Shown in pieces: positions 14,656 through 24,185 of a DNA stretch of 64,000 nt. The translations under genes were made by a program, and so were the position numbers. The first letter of the stretch is position 1. Every line of letters starts with the position of its first letter. Source of the DNA: Owenweeksia sp964619125 (GTDB lineage Bacteria; Bacteroidota; Bacteroidia; Flavobacteriales; Schleiferiaceae); assembly GCA_964619125.1 (NCBI GenBank), contig CAZUCA010000008.1, positions 8,989 through 72,988 of the forward strand. Direction: 5' to 3'. The notes beneath the pieces are model-generated. The model was not told the DNA's origin and made no database searches. It saw nothing but the letters and a program-made list of their open reading frames with translations.

Positions 14656-17064
14656 ATGAAAAGAATACTATCAGCCCTGGCCTTCTTTACCATATTAGGC
14701 CTAATCGCTCCCCAGGAAGCCGGTGCCACCCACCTGGCCGGTGGAGAGATTTGGTATGACTATGTGGGAGACAGCACCGGTACTCCTTACCAGTATTGTA
14801 TTACCCTGAGGATTTATAAGGATAATGGACCGGCAACCGCCGGTCTTGGGACTACGGCTAACCTCTGTATTTCTTCTTCCTGCTACAACAGCATTAACCT
14901 GAATATGCCGATGGTAAACCCCCCGGCCGGCTATCCTAACCCCGCATACAATAGCGTACCTGGTCTGGAACCATGTGCAAATGATCAATCCGACCCCAAC
15001 TTTGTACCCTTGGTATACCGTGAATATAAGGCCTGTGTTACTCTCCCTGGCAAGTGTTCCGACTGGTCCTTCGCCTGGCAGTCATGCTGTCGTAATGGTA
15101 AAATTACCAACCTGCAGTCGCCCAGCAGCCAGGGCTTTTTAGTGGAAGCCAAACTCAATAACAACACCCTGGGTGAAAATGACAGCCCTCGGTTTATTAC
15201 GGGTGCGGCCAAAAATTACTGCGTGGGTGTTCCCGGGCAGCAACCCTTTGTATTCCCCCAGTTTTCAATTGAAAACGATGGCGACAGCATTATTTATGCC
15301 TGGGGTCAGCCCGAGGATGCTTCCGGTGCCTGTGGACCTTATACTGCCAACAGCATTCCTTTTATATCAGGCCGTACCATTAGCCAGCCTATGAGCACTT
15401 ACACTGGCATTCAACTCGACCCTAAAAACGGCACCTATACTTTCTTGCCCGACCAGGCCGGGGTAGTGGTGATGAAAACGGTGATTAAAGAATACCGCTT
15501 TGACTCCACCCTTACTCAATGGGTATTTATCGGGCAGTCGACCCGCGACGTGCAGGTGCCGGTACTGGCAAGCTGTAATCAGGAGTCGCAAGCCGGACCC
15601 AAGGTGGACCTGAGTCCCTCCACCGGTAACGTGATTGCTAACCTCAGCAGGGATAGTATTAATGCCCTGTCCAACTTTTTGAATATCCCCCTGGCTAATG
15701 ACAGCTCCCAGGTAGGAGGCTTCTGGCAATTCCAGGTGCCGGTAATTGACTATTCCTGCTACAGCAACAAGGTTACCATAGAATTTGACCCCAATACAGA
15801 GGTAATGTGCGCATCAATTGCCAATGATGGCTCCGACTTCAGAATTATGGGGCCTGACTCGGCGCTGCGTCCGGTGGTGGGAGTTGACAAAAAATGCCCT
15901 ACCAATAAAATCTGGACCGATGAAATCGACCTGTTCCTGCACAAACCGCTGGATTTGAATGGTCGTTATTACCTCTACACCAAAACCGGTAACGACGGCA
16001 ATACCCTCGAAAACTTCTGTGGTTTTGAAATTGCGCGTTACTTCCTGATTATCCTCGAAGTAAACGACTGCCCTGAACTGGACTATGGCATTGAAAATGT
16101 AACAGTTGTAAACGACGCCGCAGTTAAGGTGGACTGGTATGCCGACACCTCCACCTATAAGCTCTTTAACGAATGGTTAATTCTGCGATCGCATAACAAT
16201 GATCCTTCTTTTTACCCGATAGCCAAAGTTCAGGATCCCAATGCGCGCAGCTATCTCGACACTGCCGTAACTATGGCTGAGCTTGATGCCTTTAATTATC
16301 GCTATGCGATTCAGATGATCCAGAACTTCAGCGCCCGTCAACCAACAGACATCCTCACCGATGTGCTTTTTACAGACTCGCTGACTGCTAACCAGGATCG
16401 CTACGACTTCTTCTGGACTGCCTATGACGGCTTCGAAAACAACTTCGAACCATCAGACAGTACGGTGTATGAGGTATTCTACAGCAAGGTAGACACCACC
16501 CAGAACCCACCCATCAGCTGGAAGAATTTTGACGGGCCCTTTGTCAACACCTTTGCTTCCTCATGGAACCTGCCCAATGAGGATGAAAAAGAGGCCAATA
16601 AAGATACCCTGGCAGTTTACGTGTTTAAGGTGATCGCCTCTCCTGACACCAGCCTGCCCAACAATCCTTATACCTCCGAATCAAACTGGATTTATGTGCA
16701 GTTGATCGGTGAGGATAAACCGGAAATAGAGGAGCCTGAAACAGTGGTGTTCCCCAACATCTTTACCCCCAATAACGATACGCGCAACGATGCCTTTGTA
16801 GTGAAGTATGCCGATGCCTACACCCAAAGCGATGACGAGTTCAGCATTAGTGTGTATAACCGCTGGGGTAAGTTGGTATACGAGGAGTCAAACTACGGCC
16901 CCCTCAATAATGAAGCCGACGGCTGGAAAGGCACCGACATGAATACCGGCAATAAACTGGCCGATGGTGTGTATTACTATATGGTAAAAATGCGTGATGC
17001 CACCACCGGTAAAACCGAAGATCACAAAGGGCAACTTCACCTGATGTCTATCGGTACTAACTAG
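14656..17064 (+). CDS. Type IX-secreted surface protein, tandem paralog 1
   Basis: 802 residues. Signal peptide 1-24 (ILSALAFFTILGLIAPQEAGA), with the mature chain starting THLAGGEIWYDYVGDS. The N-terminal domain carries paired cysteines including SCCRNGKITNL, NDSPRF near 175, an ENDGDSI motif and STRDVQVPVL near 295. A middle beta-rich region follows (DKKCPTNKIW, LENFCGFEI). Residues ~696-802 are the type B gliding-motility sorting domain: VVFPNIFTPNNDTRNDAF, SVYNRWGKLVYEE, DGWKGTDMNTG, LADGVYYYMVKM. It should cross the outer membrane through the type IX system and be displayed or released. Ligand unknown. First of three tandem paralogs and the most diverged in its second half. Confidence 0.88.
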   Translation: MKRILSALAFFTILGLIAPQEAGATHLAGGEIWYDYVGDSTGTPYQYCITLRIYKDNGPATAGLGTTANLCISSSCYNSINLNMPMVNPPAGYPNPAYNSVPGLEPCANDQSDPNFVPLVYREYKACVTLPGKCSDWSFAWQSCCRNGKITNLQSPSSQGFLVEAKLNNNTLGENDSPRFITGAAKNYCVGVPGQQPFVFPQFSIENDGDSIIYAWGQPEDASGACGPYTANSIPFISGRTISQPMSTYTGIQLDPKNGTYTFLPDQAGVVVMKTVIKEYRFDSTLTQWVFIGQSTRDVQVPVLASCNQESQAGPKVDLSPSTGNVIANLSRDSINALSNFLNIPLANDSSQVGGFWQFQVPVIDYSCYSNKVTIEFDPNTEVMCASIANDGSDFRIMGPDSALRPVVGVDKKCPTNKIWTDEIDLFLHKPLDLNGRYYLYTKTGNDGNTLENFCGFEIARYFLIILEVNDCPELDYGIENVTVVNDAAVKVDWYADTSTYKLFNEWLILRSHNNDPSFYPIAKVQDPNARSYLDTAVTMAELDAFNYRYAIQMIQNFSARQPTDILTDVLFTDSLTANQDRYDFFWTAYDGFENNFEPSDSTVYEVFYSKVDTTQNPPISWKNFDGPFVNTFASSWNLPNEDEKEANKDTLAVYVFKVIASPDTSLPNNPYTSESNWIYVQLIGEDKPEIEEPETVVFPNIFTPNNDTRNDAFVVKYADAYTQSDDEFSISVYNRWGKLVYEESNYGPLNNEADGWKGTDMNTGNKLADGVYYYMVKMRDATTGKTEDHKGQLHLMSIGTN

Positions 17065-17086
17065 TCAAATATTTCAAAATCTGATT

Positions 17087-17118
17087 AAAACTCCTGGCCT
17101 CCGCCGGGAGTTTTTTTT
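17087..17118 (+). terminator. Terminator after tandem paralog 1
   Basis: AAAACTCCTGGC (17087-17098) / GCCGGGAGTTTT (17103-17114), one mismatch, CTCC loop, followed by eight T. The three paralogs are therefore not one simple transcript. Confidence 0.85.
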
Positions 17119-17338
17119 GGGGGCCTGCCGGCAAAAATTAGGCTAAGCGGGTTGATATTTATTCTGCGCCGGTGCAAAACAACCGTTGGTTTACTATCTT
17201 TAAGCACCTGATCTGCCTGCCAAGGCCCACCAATAATCATTTGCCCAAGGCATTTGATATTGCGTTTGCACTACATCGATCCTCCTCGATACGAAACATT
17301 GAACACTTTACCCATAGTTTATAATCAATCTATGCATT

Positions 17339-19720
17339 ATGAAAAGGGTAGTATTCGCATTTTTAGTATTATTATATCTGGGGAACACAGCGCAACTACG
17401 AGCCACGCACCTCGCTGGCGGTGAAATTTGGTATGACTATATCGGTGACAGCACCGGCGTTCCTTACCAGTACTGCATAACCCTCCGCATTTATAAAGAC
17501 AACAGCCCCGGCACCGCCGGCCTGGGAACCACCGCTTTGCTGTGTGTGGCATCCTCCTGCTACTCGAGCAGCACCATTTCCCTGCCGCTGGTAGGTTCGC
17601 AATATCAAGCTGTTCCCGGCCTTGATCCCTGTGCCGATGATCAAAGCGACCCCAACTACGTACCCCTGGTGTACAACGAATATAAAGGCTGCATTACCCT
17701 GGGTGGCAAATGTGCTGACTGGTCCTTTTCATGGAATTCCTGCTGCCGCAATTTTGCTATTACCAATCTGGTAAACCCTGGTAGTGCGGGGTTTTTGGTT
17801 GAAGCAAAGCTCAATAACTCCACCCTGGGCGATAATGACAGCCCCCGCTTTATAACCCCCGCCGCTAAGAACTACTGTGTAGGGATACCCGGCCAACAAC
17901 CCTTCGTGTTTCCCCAGTTTTCGATAGAAAATGACGGCGACAGTGTGATCTACCAATGGGACTACCCACAAACCGGAGGTGGCTGCCCTGCTACCGGAAC
18001 CAACCTCAGTTTTGTATCGCCCCTTACCGTAAGCCAACCCATGCCCACCTATAACGGTATTACCCTCGATCCTAAAAATGGCACCTACACCTTTCTGCCT
18101 AATCAGGCAGGGGTGGTGGTTATGAAAACAGCCATAAAGGAGTATCGCTTTGACTCAACCTTAACCCAATGGGTGTTTATAGGACAATCGACGCGCGATG
18201 TACAGGTGCCGGTATTAAGCACCTGTAACCAGAGTACTCAGGCTGGTCCGCAGGTAAATATGAGCCCCAGCACCGGCAACCAGATTGTAGGGATCCGGCG
18301 CGATAGCCTTAATGCCCTTTCACAGTTTCTCAATATTCCCATTTCCAATGGCGACAGTGCCCTCAACGGGTCGATATGGGAGATACAAATTCCGGTAATC
18401 GACTACAGTTGTTACAGCACCAAGGTGACAGTGGAGTTTGATCCGGAAACAGAGGTAATGTGTAATTCCATTGCCGATGACGGTAGCGATTTTCGTATCA
18501 AGGGACCGGATGGCTCGCTACGACCGGTGGTGGGGGTCGACAAAAAATGCCCGGCCAATAAAATCTGGACCGATGAAATAGACCTGTTCCTGCACAAGCC
18601 CCTGGACGTTAACGGGCTTTACTATCTCTACACTAAAACGGGTAACGATGGCAACACCCTGGAGAACTTCTGTGGGTTTGAGATAGACCGCTATTTCCTC
18701 ATTATCCTGGAAGTAACCGACTGCCCGGAGCTCGACTATGGCTTCGAAAATGTGACGGTGGTAAACGATGCGGCGGTAAATATCAACTGGTATGCCGATA
18801 CCAGTACTTACAAACTCTTTAATGAATGGCTGATACTGCGCTCCCACGCCCAGGATCCCAGCTTTTACCCCATTGCCAAAATCCAGGATCCCAATGCCCG
18901 CAGTTACCTCGATACCGCCGTAACCATGGCGGAACTGGATGCCTTTAATTATCGCTACGCGGTGCAAATGATCCAGAATTTCAGTGCCCGGCCTCCCACC
19001 CGCATTATCACCGATGTACTGTTTAGCGACACCCTCACCAATAACCAAAGCCGCTATGAGTTCTACTGGACCCGCTACGATGGCTACGAAACCGTATTAT
19101 ACCCTTCGGACAGTACCGAGTACGAAGTATTTTACAGCAAGGTAGATACCACCCGGGTTCCACCTATTGTGTGGAAGAATTTTGACGGCCCCTTTACAGA
19201 TATCTTCGAGAGCAGCTGGCAACTGCCCACCGTAGAAGAGAAAAAAGCCAATGCTGACACCCTGGGAGTATATGTATTTAAGGTAGTGGCTTCGCCGGCC
19301 AGCAGCCTGCCCAATAACCCCTACCAGTCCGAGTCGAACTGGGTTTACCTCGAACTAATCGGTGAAGATGAACCCGAACCGCCGGTGATTCCTGAAGCGG
19401 TGATATTCCCTAATATTTTCACCCCTAACAATGACATGGTCAACGACGTATTCATGGTGCAAAATGCGGAACCATATACCCAGCCCGATGATGAGTTTAG
19501 TGTAAGTGTGTATAACCGCTGGGGAAAACTGGTGTATGAAGAGGGTCAGTACGGGCCCTATAACAACGAAGCGGACGGCTGGAACGGCGAAGACATGAAC
19601 AGTGGTAGCAGACTTGCCGATGGCGTTTACTATTACATTGTTAAGCTTCGCGACGCAGATACAGGCCATACAGAAGATCATAAGGGACAATTACACATTC
19701 TCTCTTCCGGTAACCCATAA
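17339..19720 (+). CDS. Type IX-secreted surface protein, tandem paralog 2
   Basis: 793 residues with the architecture of paralog 1. Signal peptide MKRVVFAFLVLLYLGNTAQL, mature start ATHLAGGEIWYDYIGDS, SCCRNFAITNL, NDSPRF, STRDVQVPVL, LENFCGFEI, and the sorting domain from ~687 (VIFPNIFTPNNDMVNDVF, SVYNRWGKLVYEE, LADGVYYYIVKL). The gap to the next paralog start is 66 bp without a terminator, so 2 and 3 may be cotranscribed. Bases 18656-19605 are identical to 21101-22050 in paralog 3 except for one base, although the first halves of the two genes are clearly diverged. Confidence 0.88.
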   Translation: MKRVVFAFLVLLYLGNTAQLRATHLAGGEIWYDYIGDSTGVPYQYCITLRIYKDNSPGTAGLGTTALLCVASSCYSSSTISLPLVGSQYQAVPGLDPCADDQSDPNYVPLVYNEYKGCITLGGKCADWSFSWNSCCRNFAITNLVNPGSAGFLVEAKLNNSTLGDNDSPRFITPAAKNYCVGIPGQQPFVFPQFSIENDGDSVIYQWDYPQTGGGCPATGTNLSFVSPLTVSQPMPTYNGITLDPKNGTYTFLPNQAGVVVMKTAIKEYRFDSTLTQWVFIGQSTRDVQVPVLSTCNQSTQAGPQVNMSPSTGNQIVGIRRDSLNALSQFLNIPISNGDSALNGSIWEIQIPVIDYSCYSTKVTVEFDPETEVMCNSIADDGSDFRIKGPDGSLRPVVGVDKKCPANKIWTDEIDLFLHKPLDVNGLYYLYTKTGNDGNTLENFCGFEIDRYFLIILEVTDCPELDYGFENVTVVNDAAVNINWYADTSTYKLFNEWLILRSHAQDPSFYPIAKIQDPNARSYLDTAVTMAELDAFNYRYAVQMIQNFSARPPTRIITDVLFSDTLTNNQSRYEFYWTRYDGYETVLYPSDSTEYEVFYSKVDTTRVPPIVWKNFDGPFTDIFESSWQLPTVEEKKANADTLGVYVFKVVASPASSLPNNPYQSESNWVYLELIGEDEPEPPVIPEAVIFPNIFTPNNDMVNDVFMVQNAEPYTQPDDEFSVSVYNRWGKLVYEEGQYGPYNNEADGWNGEDMNSGSRLADGVYYYIVKLRDADTGHTEDHKGQLHILSSGNP
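18656..19605 (+). repeat. 950-bp near-identical repeat, copy 1
   Basis: Aligned by eye to 21101-22050 (constant offset 2445) with a single difference, G 19571 against A 22016. Upstream the match decays through 18605-18655 (two differences) and then to ordinary paralog divergence. Downstream it stops abruptly at 19606. Confidence 0.93.
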
Positions 19721-19786
19721 TTAGTGCTACATTTATTAGGACAGCTGATGCTCAGCAATTTTACAATCCTAATAAATCAACACAAC

Positions 19787-22165
19787 ATGAAAAGGGCAAG
19801 CTATCTGATAGGCCTTGTTTTTATTGTCGGGCTCCTATTTTCTCAACAGGCTAAGGCTTCACACGCCGCAGGCGGTGAAATATGGTATGACTACATCGGT
19901 GATAGCACCGGGGTTCCTAACCAATACCTGGTATCGATTAAACTATATCGCGATGCCAGCGGCATAACCCTACCGACCTCGCTGGGAGTTTGTGTAAGTT
20001 CCAGTTGCTTTAGCAACACTACCCTTACTCTCCCCATGATTGGCGCGGCCAACCAGCCTGTACCCGGCCTCGATCCCTGTGCCGATGACCAGTCTGACCC
20101 CAATTATGTACCCATGGTGTTCAATTATTACAAAGCAACCGTGGTGCTGGGTGGGCTCTGTGCCGACTGGCGCTTTTCGTATTCACTCAACGCGCGCAAC
20201 GCCGCTATTACTAATCTGGTTAATCCCGGCAGCACCAATATCACCCTCGAAGCCAAACTCAACAACCTGCTGGGGCATAACGACAGTCCCCGCTTTATTA
20301 CCCCCGCCGCCAAAAACTTCTGTGTGGGCGTACCCGGCCAACAGCCTTTTGTATTTCCACAGTTCTCACTCGAAAACGATGGCGATAGCGTAATGTATGA
20401 ATGGGGACACCCACAAACCGGTTCCGGGTGCCCTCCTAATTTTACCGATATCCCCTTTGTAAGCCCCTTTACCAAAAACAACCCAATGAGTACCTATAAC
20501 GGGATCACCCTAGATCCTAGAAATGGCACTTTCACTTTTTTACCTGACCAACCAGGGGTTGTGGTGATGAAAACTGTTATAAAGGAACTTCGATTTGATT
20601 CAGTACTGACGCAGTGGGTGTTTATTGGCTCATCGACCCGCGACGTTCAGGTTCCCATACTTAGTACTTGTAATCAAAGTAGCCAGGCCGGCCCCCAGAT
20701 CAATATGAGTGCCAGCACTGGAAACCAGATTATGGGAGTAAGGCGCGACAGCATAAATGCCCTCTCCAAATTTCTTAATATCCCTATCTCCAATGGCGAC
20801 AGTGTCAAAAATGGTGGTTTCTGGGAAATTCAGGTGCCGGTAATCGACTACAGTTGTTACAGCACCAGGGTAACGGTGGAGTTTGATCCCGATACTGAAG
20901 TGATGTGCAATTCCATTGCTGATGACGGTAGCGATTTTCGCATCAAGGGACCGGATGGCTCGCTGCGACCGGTGGTGGGGGTCGACAAAAAATGCCCGGT
21001 CAATAAAATCTGGACCTCAGAGATAGACTTGCTGCTTCATAAACCGCTCGACGTTAACGGGCTTTACTATCTCTACACTAAAACGGGTAATGATGGCAAT
21101 ACCCTGGAGAACTTCTGTGGGTTTGAGATAGACCGCTATTTCCTCATTATCCTGGAAGTAACCGACTGCCCGGAGCTCGACTATGGCTTCGAAAATGTGA
21201 CGGTGGTAAACGATGCGGCGGTAAATATCAACTGGTATGCCGATACCAGTACTTACAAACTCTTTAATGAATGGCTGATACTGCGCTCCCACGCCCAGGA
21301 TCCCAGCTTTTACCCCATTGCCAAAATCCAGGATCCCAATGCCCGCAGTTACCTCGATACCGCCGTAACCATGGCGGAACTGGATGCCTTTAATTATCGC
21401 TACGCGGTGCAAATGATCCAGAATTTCAGTGCCCGGCCTCCCACCCGCATTATCACCGATGTACTGTTTAGCGACACCCTCACCAATAACCAAAGCCGCT
21501 ATGAGTTCTACTGGACCCGCTACGATGGCTACGAAACCGTATTATACCCTTCGGACAGTACCGAGTACGAAGTATTTTACAGCAAGGTAGATACCACCCG
21601 GGTTCCACCTATTGTGTGGAAGAATTTTGACGGCCCCTTTACAGATATCTTCGAGAGCAGCTGGCAACTGCCCACCGTAGAAGAGAAAAAAGCCAATGCT
21701 GACACCCTGGGAGTATATGTATTTAAGGTAGTGGCTTCGCCGGCCAGCAGCCTGCCCAATAACCCCTACCAGTCCGAGTCGAACTGGGTTTACCTCGAAC
21801 TAATCGGTGAAGATGAACCCGAACCGCCGGTGATTCCTGAAGCGGTGATATTCCCTAATATTTTCACCCCTAACAATGACATGGTCAACGACGTATTCAT
21901 GGTGCAAAATGCGGAACCATATACCCAGCCCGATGATGAGTTTAGTGTAAGTGTGTATAACCGCTGGGGAAAACTGGTGTATGAAGAGGGTCAGTACGGG
22001 CCCTATAACAACGAAACGGACGGCTGGAACGGCGAAGACATGAACAGTGGCCAGAAGCTGGCTGACGGCGTTTATTACTACATTGTAAAAATGCGTGATG
22101 CCGCCACCGGTTACAGCGAAGATCACAAAGGTCAATTACACCTTTTGAGCGTCGGCACTAAATAA
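19787..22165 (+). CDS. Type IX-secreted surface protein, tandem paralog 3
   Basis: 792 residues from ATG 19787 (MKRASYLIGLVFIVGLLFSQ signal peptide, then ASHAAGGEIWYDYIGDS); a frame open further upstream is ignored because it precedes the signal peptide. Same domain order as paralogs 1 and 2, with sorting domain from ~686 (VIFPNIFTPNNDMVNDVF to LHLLSVGTK). Its N-terminal domain has lost the double cysteine: where the others read SCCRN it reads LNARNAAITNL, and LNN-LLGHNDSPRF is shortened. The C-terminal half carries the 950-bp block nearly identical to paralog 2, including the synonymous sites. The last 40 residues are again diverged. Confidence 0.88.
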   Translation: MKRASYLIGLVFIVGLLFSQQAKASHAAGGEIWYDYIGDSTGVPNQYLVSIKLYRDASGITLPTSLGVCVSSSCFSNTTLTLPMIGAANQPVPGLDPCADDQSDPNYVPMVFNYYKATVVLGGLCADWRFSYSLNARNAAITNLVNPGSTNITLEAKLNNLLGHNDSPRFITPAAKNFCVGVPGQQPFVFPQFSLENDGDSVMYEWGHPQTGSGCPPNFTDIPFVSPFTKNNPMSTYNGITLDPRNGTFTFLPDQPGVVVMKTVIKELRFDSVLTQWVFIGSSTRDVQVPILSTCNQSSQAGPQINMSASTGNQIMGVRRDSINALSKFLNIPISNGDSVKNGGFWEIQVPVIDYSCYSTRVTVEFDPDTEVMCNSIADDGSDFRIKGPDGSLRPVVGVDKKCPVNKIWTSEIDLLLHKPLDVNGLYYLYTKTGNDGNTLENFCGFEIDRYFLIILEVTDCPELDYGFENVTVVNDAAVNINWYADTSTYKLFNEWLILRSHAQDPSFYPIAKIQDPNARSYLDTAVTMAELDAFNYRYAVQMIQNFSARPPTRIITDVLFSDTLTNNQSRYEFYWTRYDGYETVLYPSDSTEYEVFYSKVDTTRVPPIVWKNFDGPFTDIFESSWQLPTVEEKKANADTLGVYVFKVVASPASSLPNNPYQSESNWVYLELIGEDEPEPPVIPEAVIFPNIFTPNNDMVNDVFMVQNAEPYTQPDDEFSVSVYNRWGKLVYEEGQYGPYNNETDGWNGEDMNSGQKLADGVYYYIVKMRDAATGYSEDHKGQLHLLSVGTK
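21101..22050 (+). repeat. 950-bp near-identical repeat, copy 2
   Basis: Second copy of the block at 18656-19605, in the same orientation and reading frame, 2445 bp downstream. It covers codons for the region after LENFCGFEI up to the middle of the sorting domain (DMNSG). Confidence 0.93.
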
Positions 22166-22183
22166 CGGCAGAAATATAGTATC

Positions 22184-22213
22184 AAAAAAAGAGCCCCGCT
22201 GATTGGCGGGGCT
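22184..22213 (-). terminator. Terminator of accC, shared with convergent surface gene
   Basis: Stem AGCCCCGC (22192-22199) / GCGGGGCT (22206-22213) with a 6-nt loop. The seven A at 22184-22190 form a U-tract when read on the minus strand, so it mainly serves accC; it can also stop the plus-strand surface gene transcript. Confidence 0.8.
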
Positions 22214-22260
22214 ATTATATTATTGGGCACTGGTGTTGAAACCAGCGGTACAGTCAGAGT

Positions 22261-23604
22261 TTAGCTCTTCTTCAACTCAAAGTCTTCCATGAATTTAGTG
22301 GTATAGTTACCAGCCATAAAATCAGGGTTATCCATAAGCTGACGGTGGAAGGGAATAGTGGTTTTAACCCCCTCAATTACGAACTCATCCAGCGCCCTTC
22401 TCATCTTATCGATAGCCTCCTCCCTGGTTTGGGCGGTAGTAATAAGTTTGGCTATCATAGAATCGTAGTAGGGTGGGATGGTGTAATCAGCGTACACATG
22501 GGTGTCGAGGCGGATACCATGCCCACCGGGAGCATGAAAGCTGCTGATCTTTCCTGGTGAGGGCCTGAAACCGTTAAAGGGATCTTCAGCGTTGATACGG
22601 CACTCAATGGAGTGAAGCTGGGGGAAATAGTTTTTACCGGAAATAGGCACGCCAGCCGCTACTTTAATCTGCTCACGGATCAGGTCATAGTCGATAACCT
22701 GCTCGGTGATGGGATGCTCCACCTGAATACGGGTGTTCATCTCCATAAAGTAGAAGTTGCGGTGCTTATCCACCAAAAACTCAATAGTACCGGCACCTTC
22801 GTACTTAATATACTCGGCAGCGCGAATGGCCGCTTCACCCATTTTATTGCGCAGCTCGCGGGTCATAAAGGGAGAAGGAGTTTCTTCTACCAGTTTCTGG
22901 TGGCGGCGCTGAATGGAGCAGTCTCTTTCGGAAAGGTGACAGGCTTTACCATTGGCATCGCCCACAATCTGGATCTCAATATGTCGGGGCTCCTCAATGA
23001 GCTTTTCCATATACATACCGTCGTTGCCAAAAGCGGCGCCGGCTTCCTGCCGGGCGCTGTCCCAGGCCTTGCGGAGGTCTTGTTCCTTCCACACAGCACG
23101 CATACCTTTTCCACCACCACCGGCAGTAGCCTTAAGCATTACCGGGTAGCCAACTTCCTTAGCCAGTTTCTCAGCCTGTTCAAATGACTCGAGCAATCCT
23201 TCAGAGCCAGGTACACATGGTACCCCGGCTGCCTTCATGGTGGCTTTAGCCGTGGCCTTATCACCCATCTGATCGATCATTTCGGGCGTAGGACCAATAA
23301 ACTTGATGCCATTTTCGCCGCAAATGCGCGAGAACTTTGAATTCTCAGACAGGAAGCCATAGCCGGGATGCACAGCGTCGGCATTGGTAATTTCCGCGGC
23401 GGCAATAATATTAGGGATATTGAGGTAAGACTCACTGCCCGCTGGTGGTCCAATGCAAACTGCTTCATCGGCAAAACGCACGTGGAGGCTTTCCTTATCG
23501 GCGGTACTGTAAACGGCCACCGTCTTTATGCCCATTTCCTTGCAGGTTCGGATCACTCTAAGCGCGATCTCTCCCCTGTTGGCGATTAATATCTTTTTAA
23601 ACAT
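22261..23604 (-). CDS. accC: Biotin carboxylase subunit of acetyl-CoA carboxylase
   Basis: 447 residues, full length. Starts MFKKILIANRGEIALRVIRT. ATP-grasp features: GDKATAKATMKAAGVP, the Gly-rich loop KATAGGGGKGMRAVW, ERDCSIQRRHQKLVEE, and the catalytic region FYFMEMNTRIQVEHPITE. It carboxylates biotin on AccB with ATP and bicarbonate, the first half of malonyl-CoA synthesis. Last gene of the DUF177-rpmF-plsX-fabH-accB-accC run, 27 bp after accB. The carboxyltransferase subunits are not in this window. Confidence 0.97.
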   Translation of the reverse strand: MFKKILIANRGEIALRVIRTCKEMGIKTVAVYSTADKESLHVRFADEAVCIGPPAGSESYLNIPNIIAAAEITNADAVHPGYGFLSENSKFSRICGENGIKFIGPTPEMIDQMGDKATAKATMKAAGVPCVPGSEGLLESFEQAEKLAKEVGYPVMLKATAGGGGKGMRAVWKEQDLRKAWDSARQEAGAAFGNDGMYMEKLIEEPRHIEIQIVGDANGKACHLSERDCSIQRRHQKLVEETPSPFMTRELRNKMGEAAIRAAEYIKYEGAGTIEFLVDKHRNFYFMEMNTRIQVEHPITEQVIDYDLIREQIKVAAGVPISGKNYFPQLHSIECRINAEDPFNGFRPSPGKISSFHAPGGHGIRLDTHVYADYTIPPYYDSMIAKLITTAQTREEAIDKMRRALDEFVIEGVKTTIPFHRQLMDNPDFMAGNYTTKFMEDFELKKS

Positions 23605-23631
23605 GCTAGCAAGATTTTAGTGATTAACCGC

Positions 23632-24135
23632 TTAGGATGGGTCTACAAGGAAGAGAGGCTGATCGTACTCTACCGGGCTTTGGTCTTCTACCAGTACTTT
23701 TACGATTTTACCGCTTACCTCACTTTCAATTTCATTAAAAAGCTTCATGGCTTCAATAATGCACACTACTGATCCGGCCGAAATGTCATCACCCACGTTT
23801 ACAAAGAGGTCTTTGTCGGGTGAAGGGCGGCGATAGAAAGTTCCGATCATGGGCGACTTAATCGTAACGTACTTGGAATCGTCCTCCATAGAAGCATTGT
23901 CCTTGGCCGAAGCGGCACTTTCTGCAGCAGGTGCTGCCGCCGGGGCAGGTGCTGCTTGAGCCGGAGCCTGATGGGCCATCTGTGGCATTGAAATCACCTG
24001 GGGAACCGAAGCCTCATCTTTAAAGGCAGCATCGGTTTTAATATTGATTTTAAACTCTTCTGTTTCCAGGTTTACTTCCGCCGCACCAGAGCGGGCTACA
24101 AATTTGATCAGTGATTGAATTTCTTTTAAATCCAT
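23632..24135 (-). CDS. accB: Biotin carboxyl carrier protein
   Basis: 167 residues. The N-terminal ~50 residues (MDLKEIQSLIKFVARSGAAE) match AccB. An Ala/Pro-rich flexible linker spans about 55-90. The C-terminal biotinyl domain (KSPMIGTFYRRPSPDKDLFV) holds the biotinylation motif EAMKLFNEIES, with the modified lysine about 35 residues from the end. It shuttles carboxybiotin between AccC and the carboxyltransferase. Cotranscribed with accC. Confidence 0.96.
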   Translation of the reverse strand: MDLKEIQSLIKFVARSGAAEVNLETEEFKINIKTDAAFKDEASVPQVISMPQMAHQAPAQAAPAPAAAPAAESAASAKDNASMEDDSKYVTIKSPMIGTFYRRPSPDKDLFVNVGDDISAGSVVCIIEAMKLFNEIESEVSGKIVKVLVEDQSPVEYDQPLFLVDPS

Positions 24136-24185
24136 GGGGTGGTTTTCTTGTGGTTAAACAAAGCTATAAAATAAAGGCAAGGGCC

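Noticed and set aside
21017..21493. Long conserved minus-strand frames opposite the surface-protein repeat (158-176 codons in both copies)
   Set aside because: They are conserved only because the coding strand is; no signal, promoter or sensible product on the minus strand.
14656..22165. Reading the three tandem surface genes as an insertion-sequence or phase-variation cassette
   Set aside because: No transposase, recombinase gene or inverted promoter repeats were found around them; tandem duplication with conversion explains the pattern.
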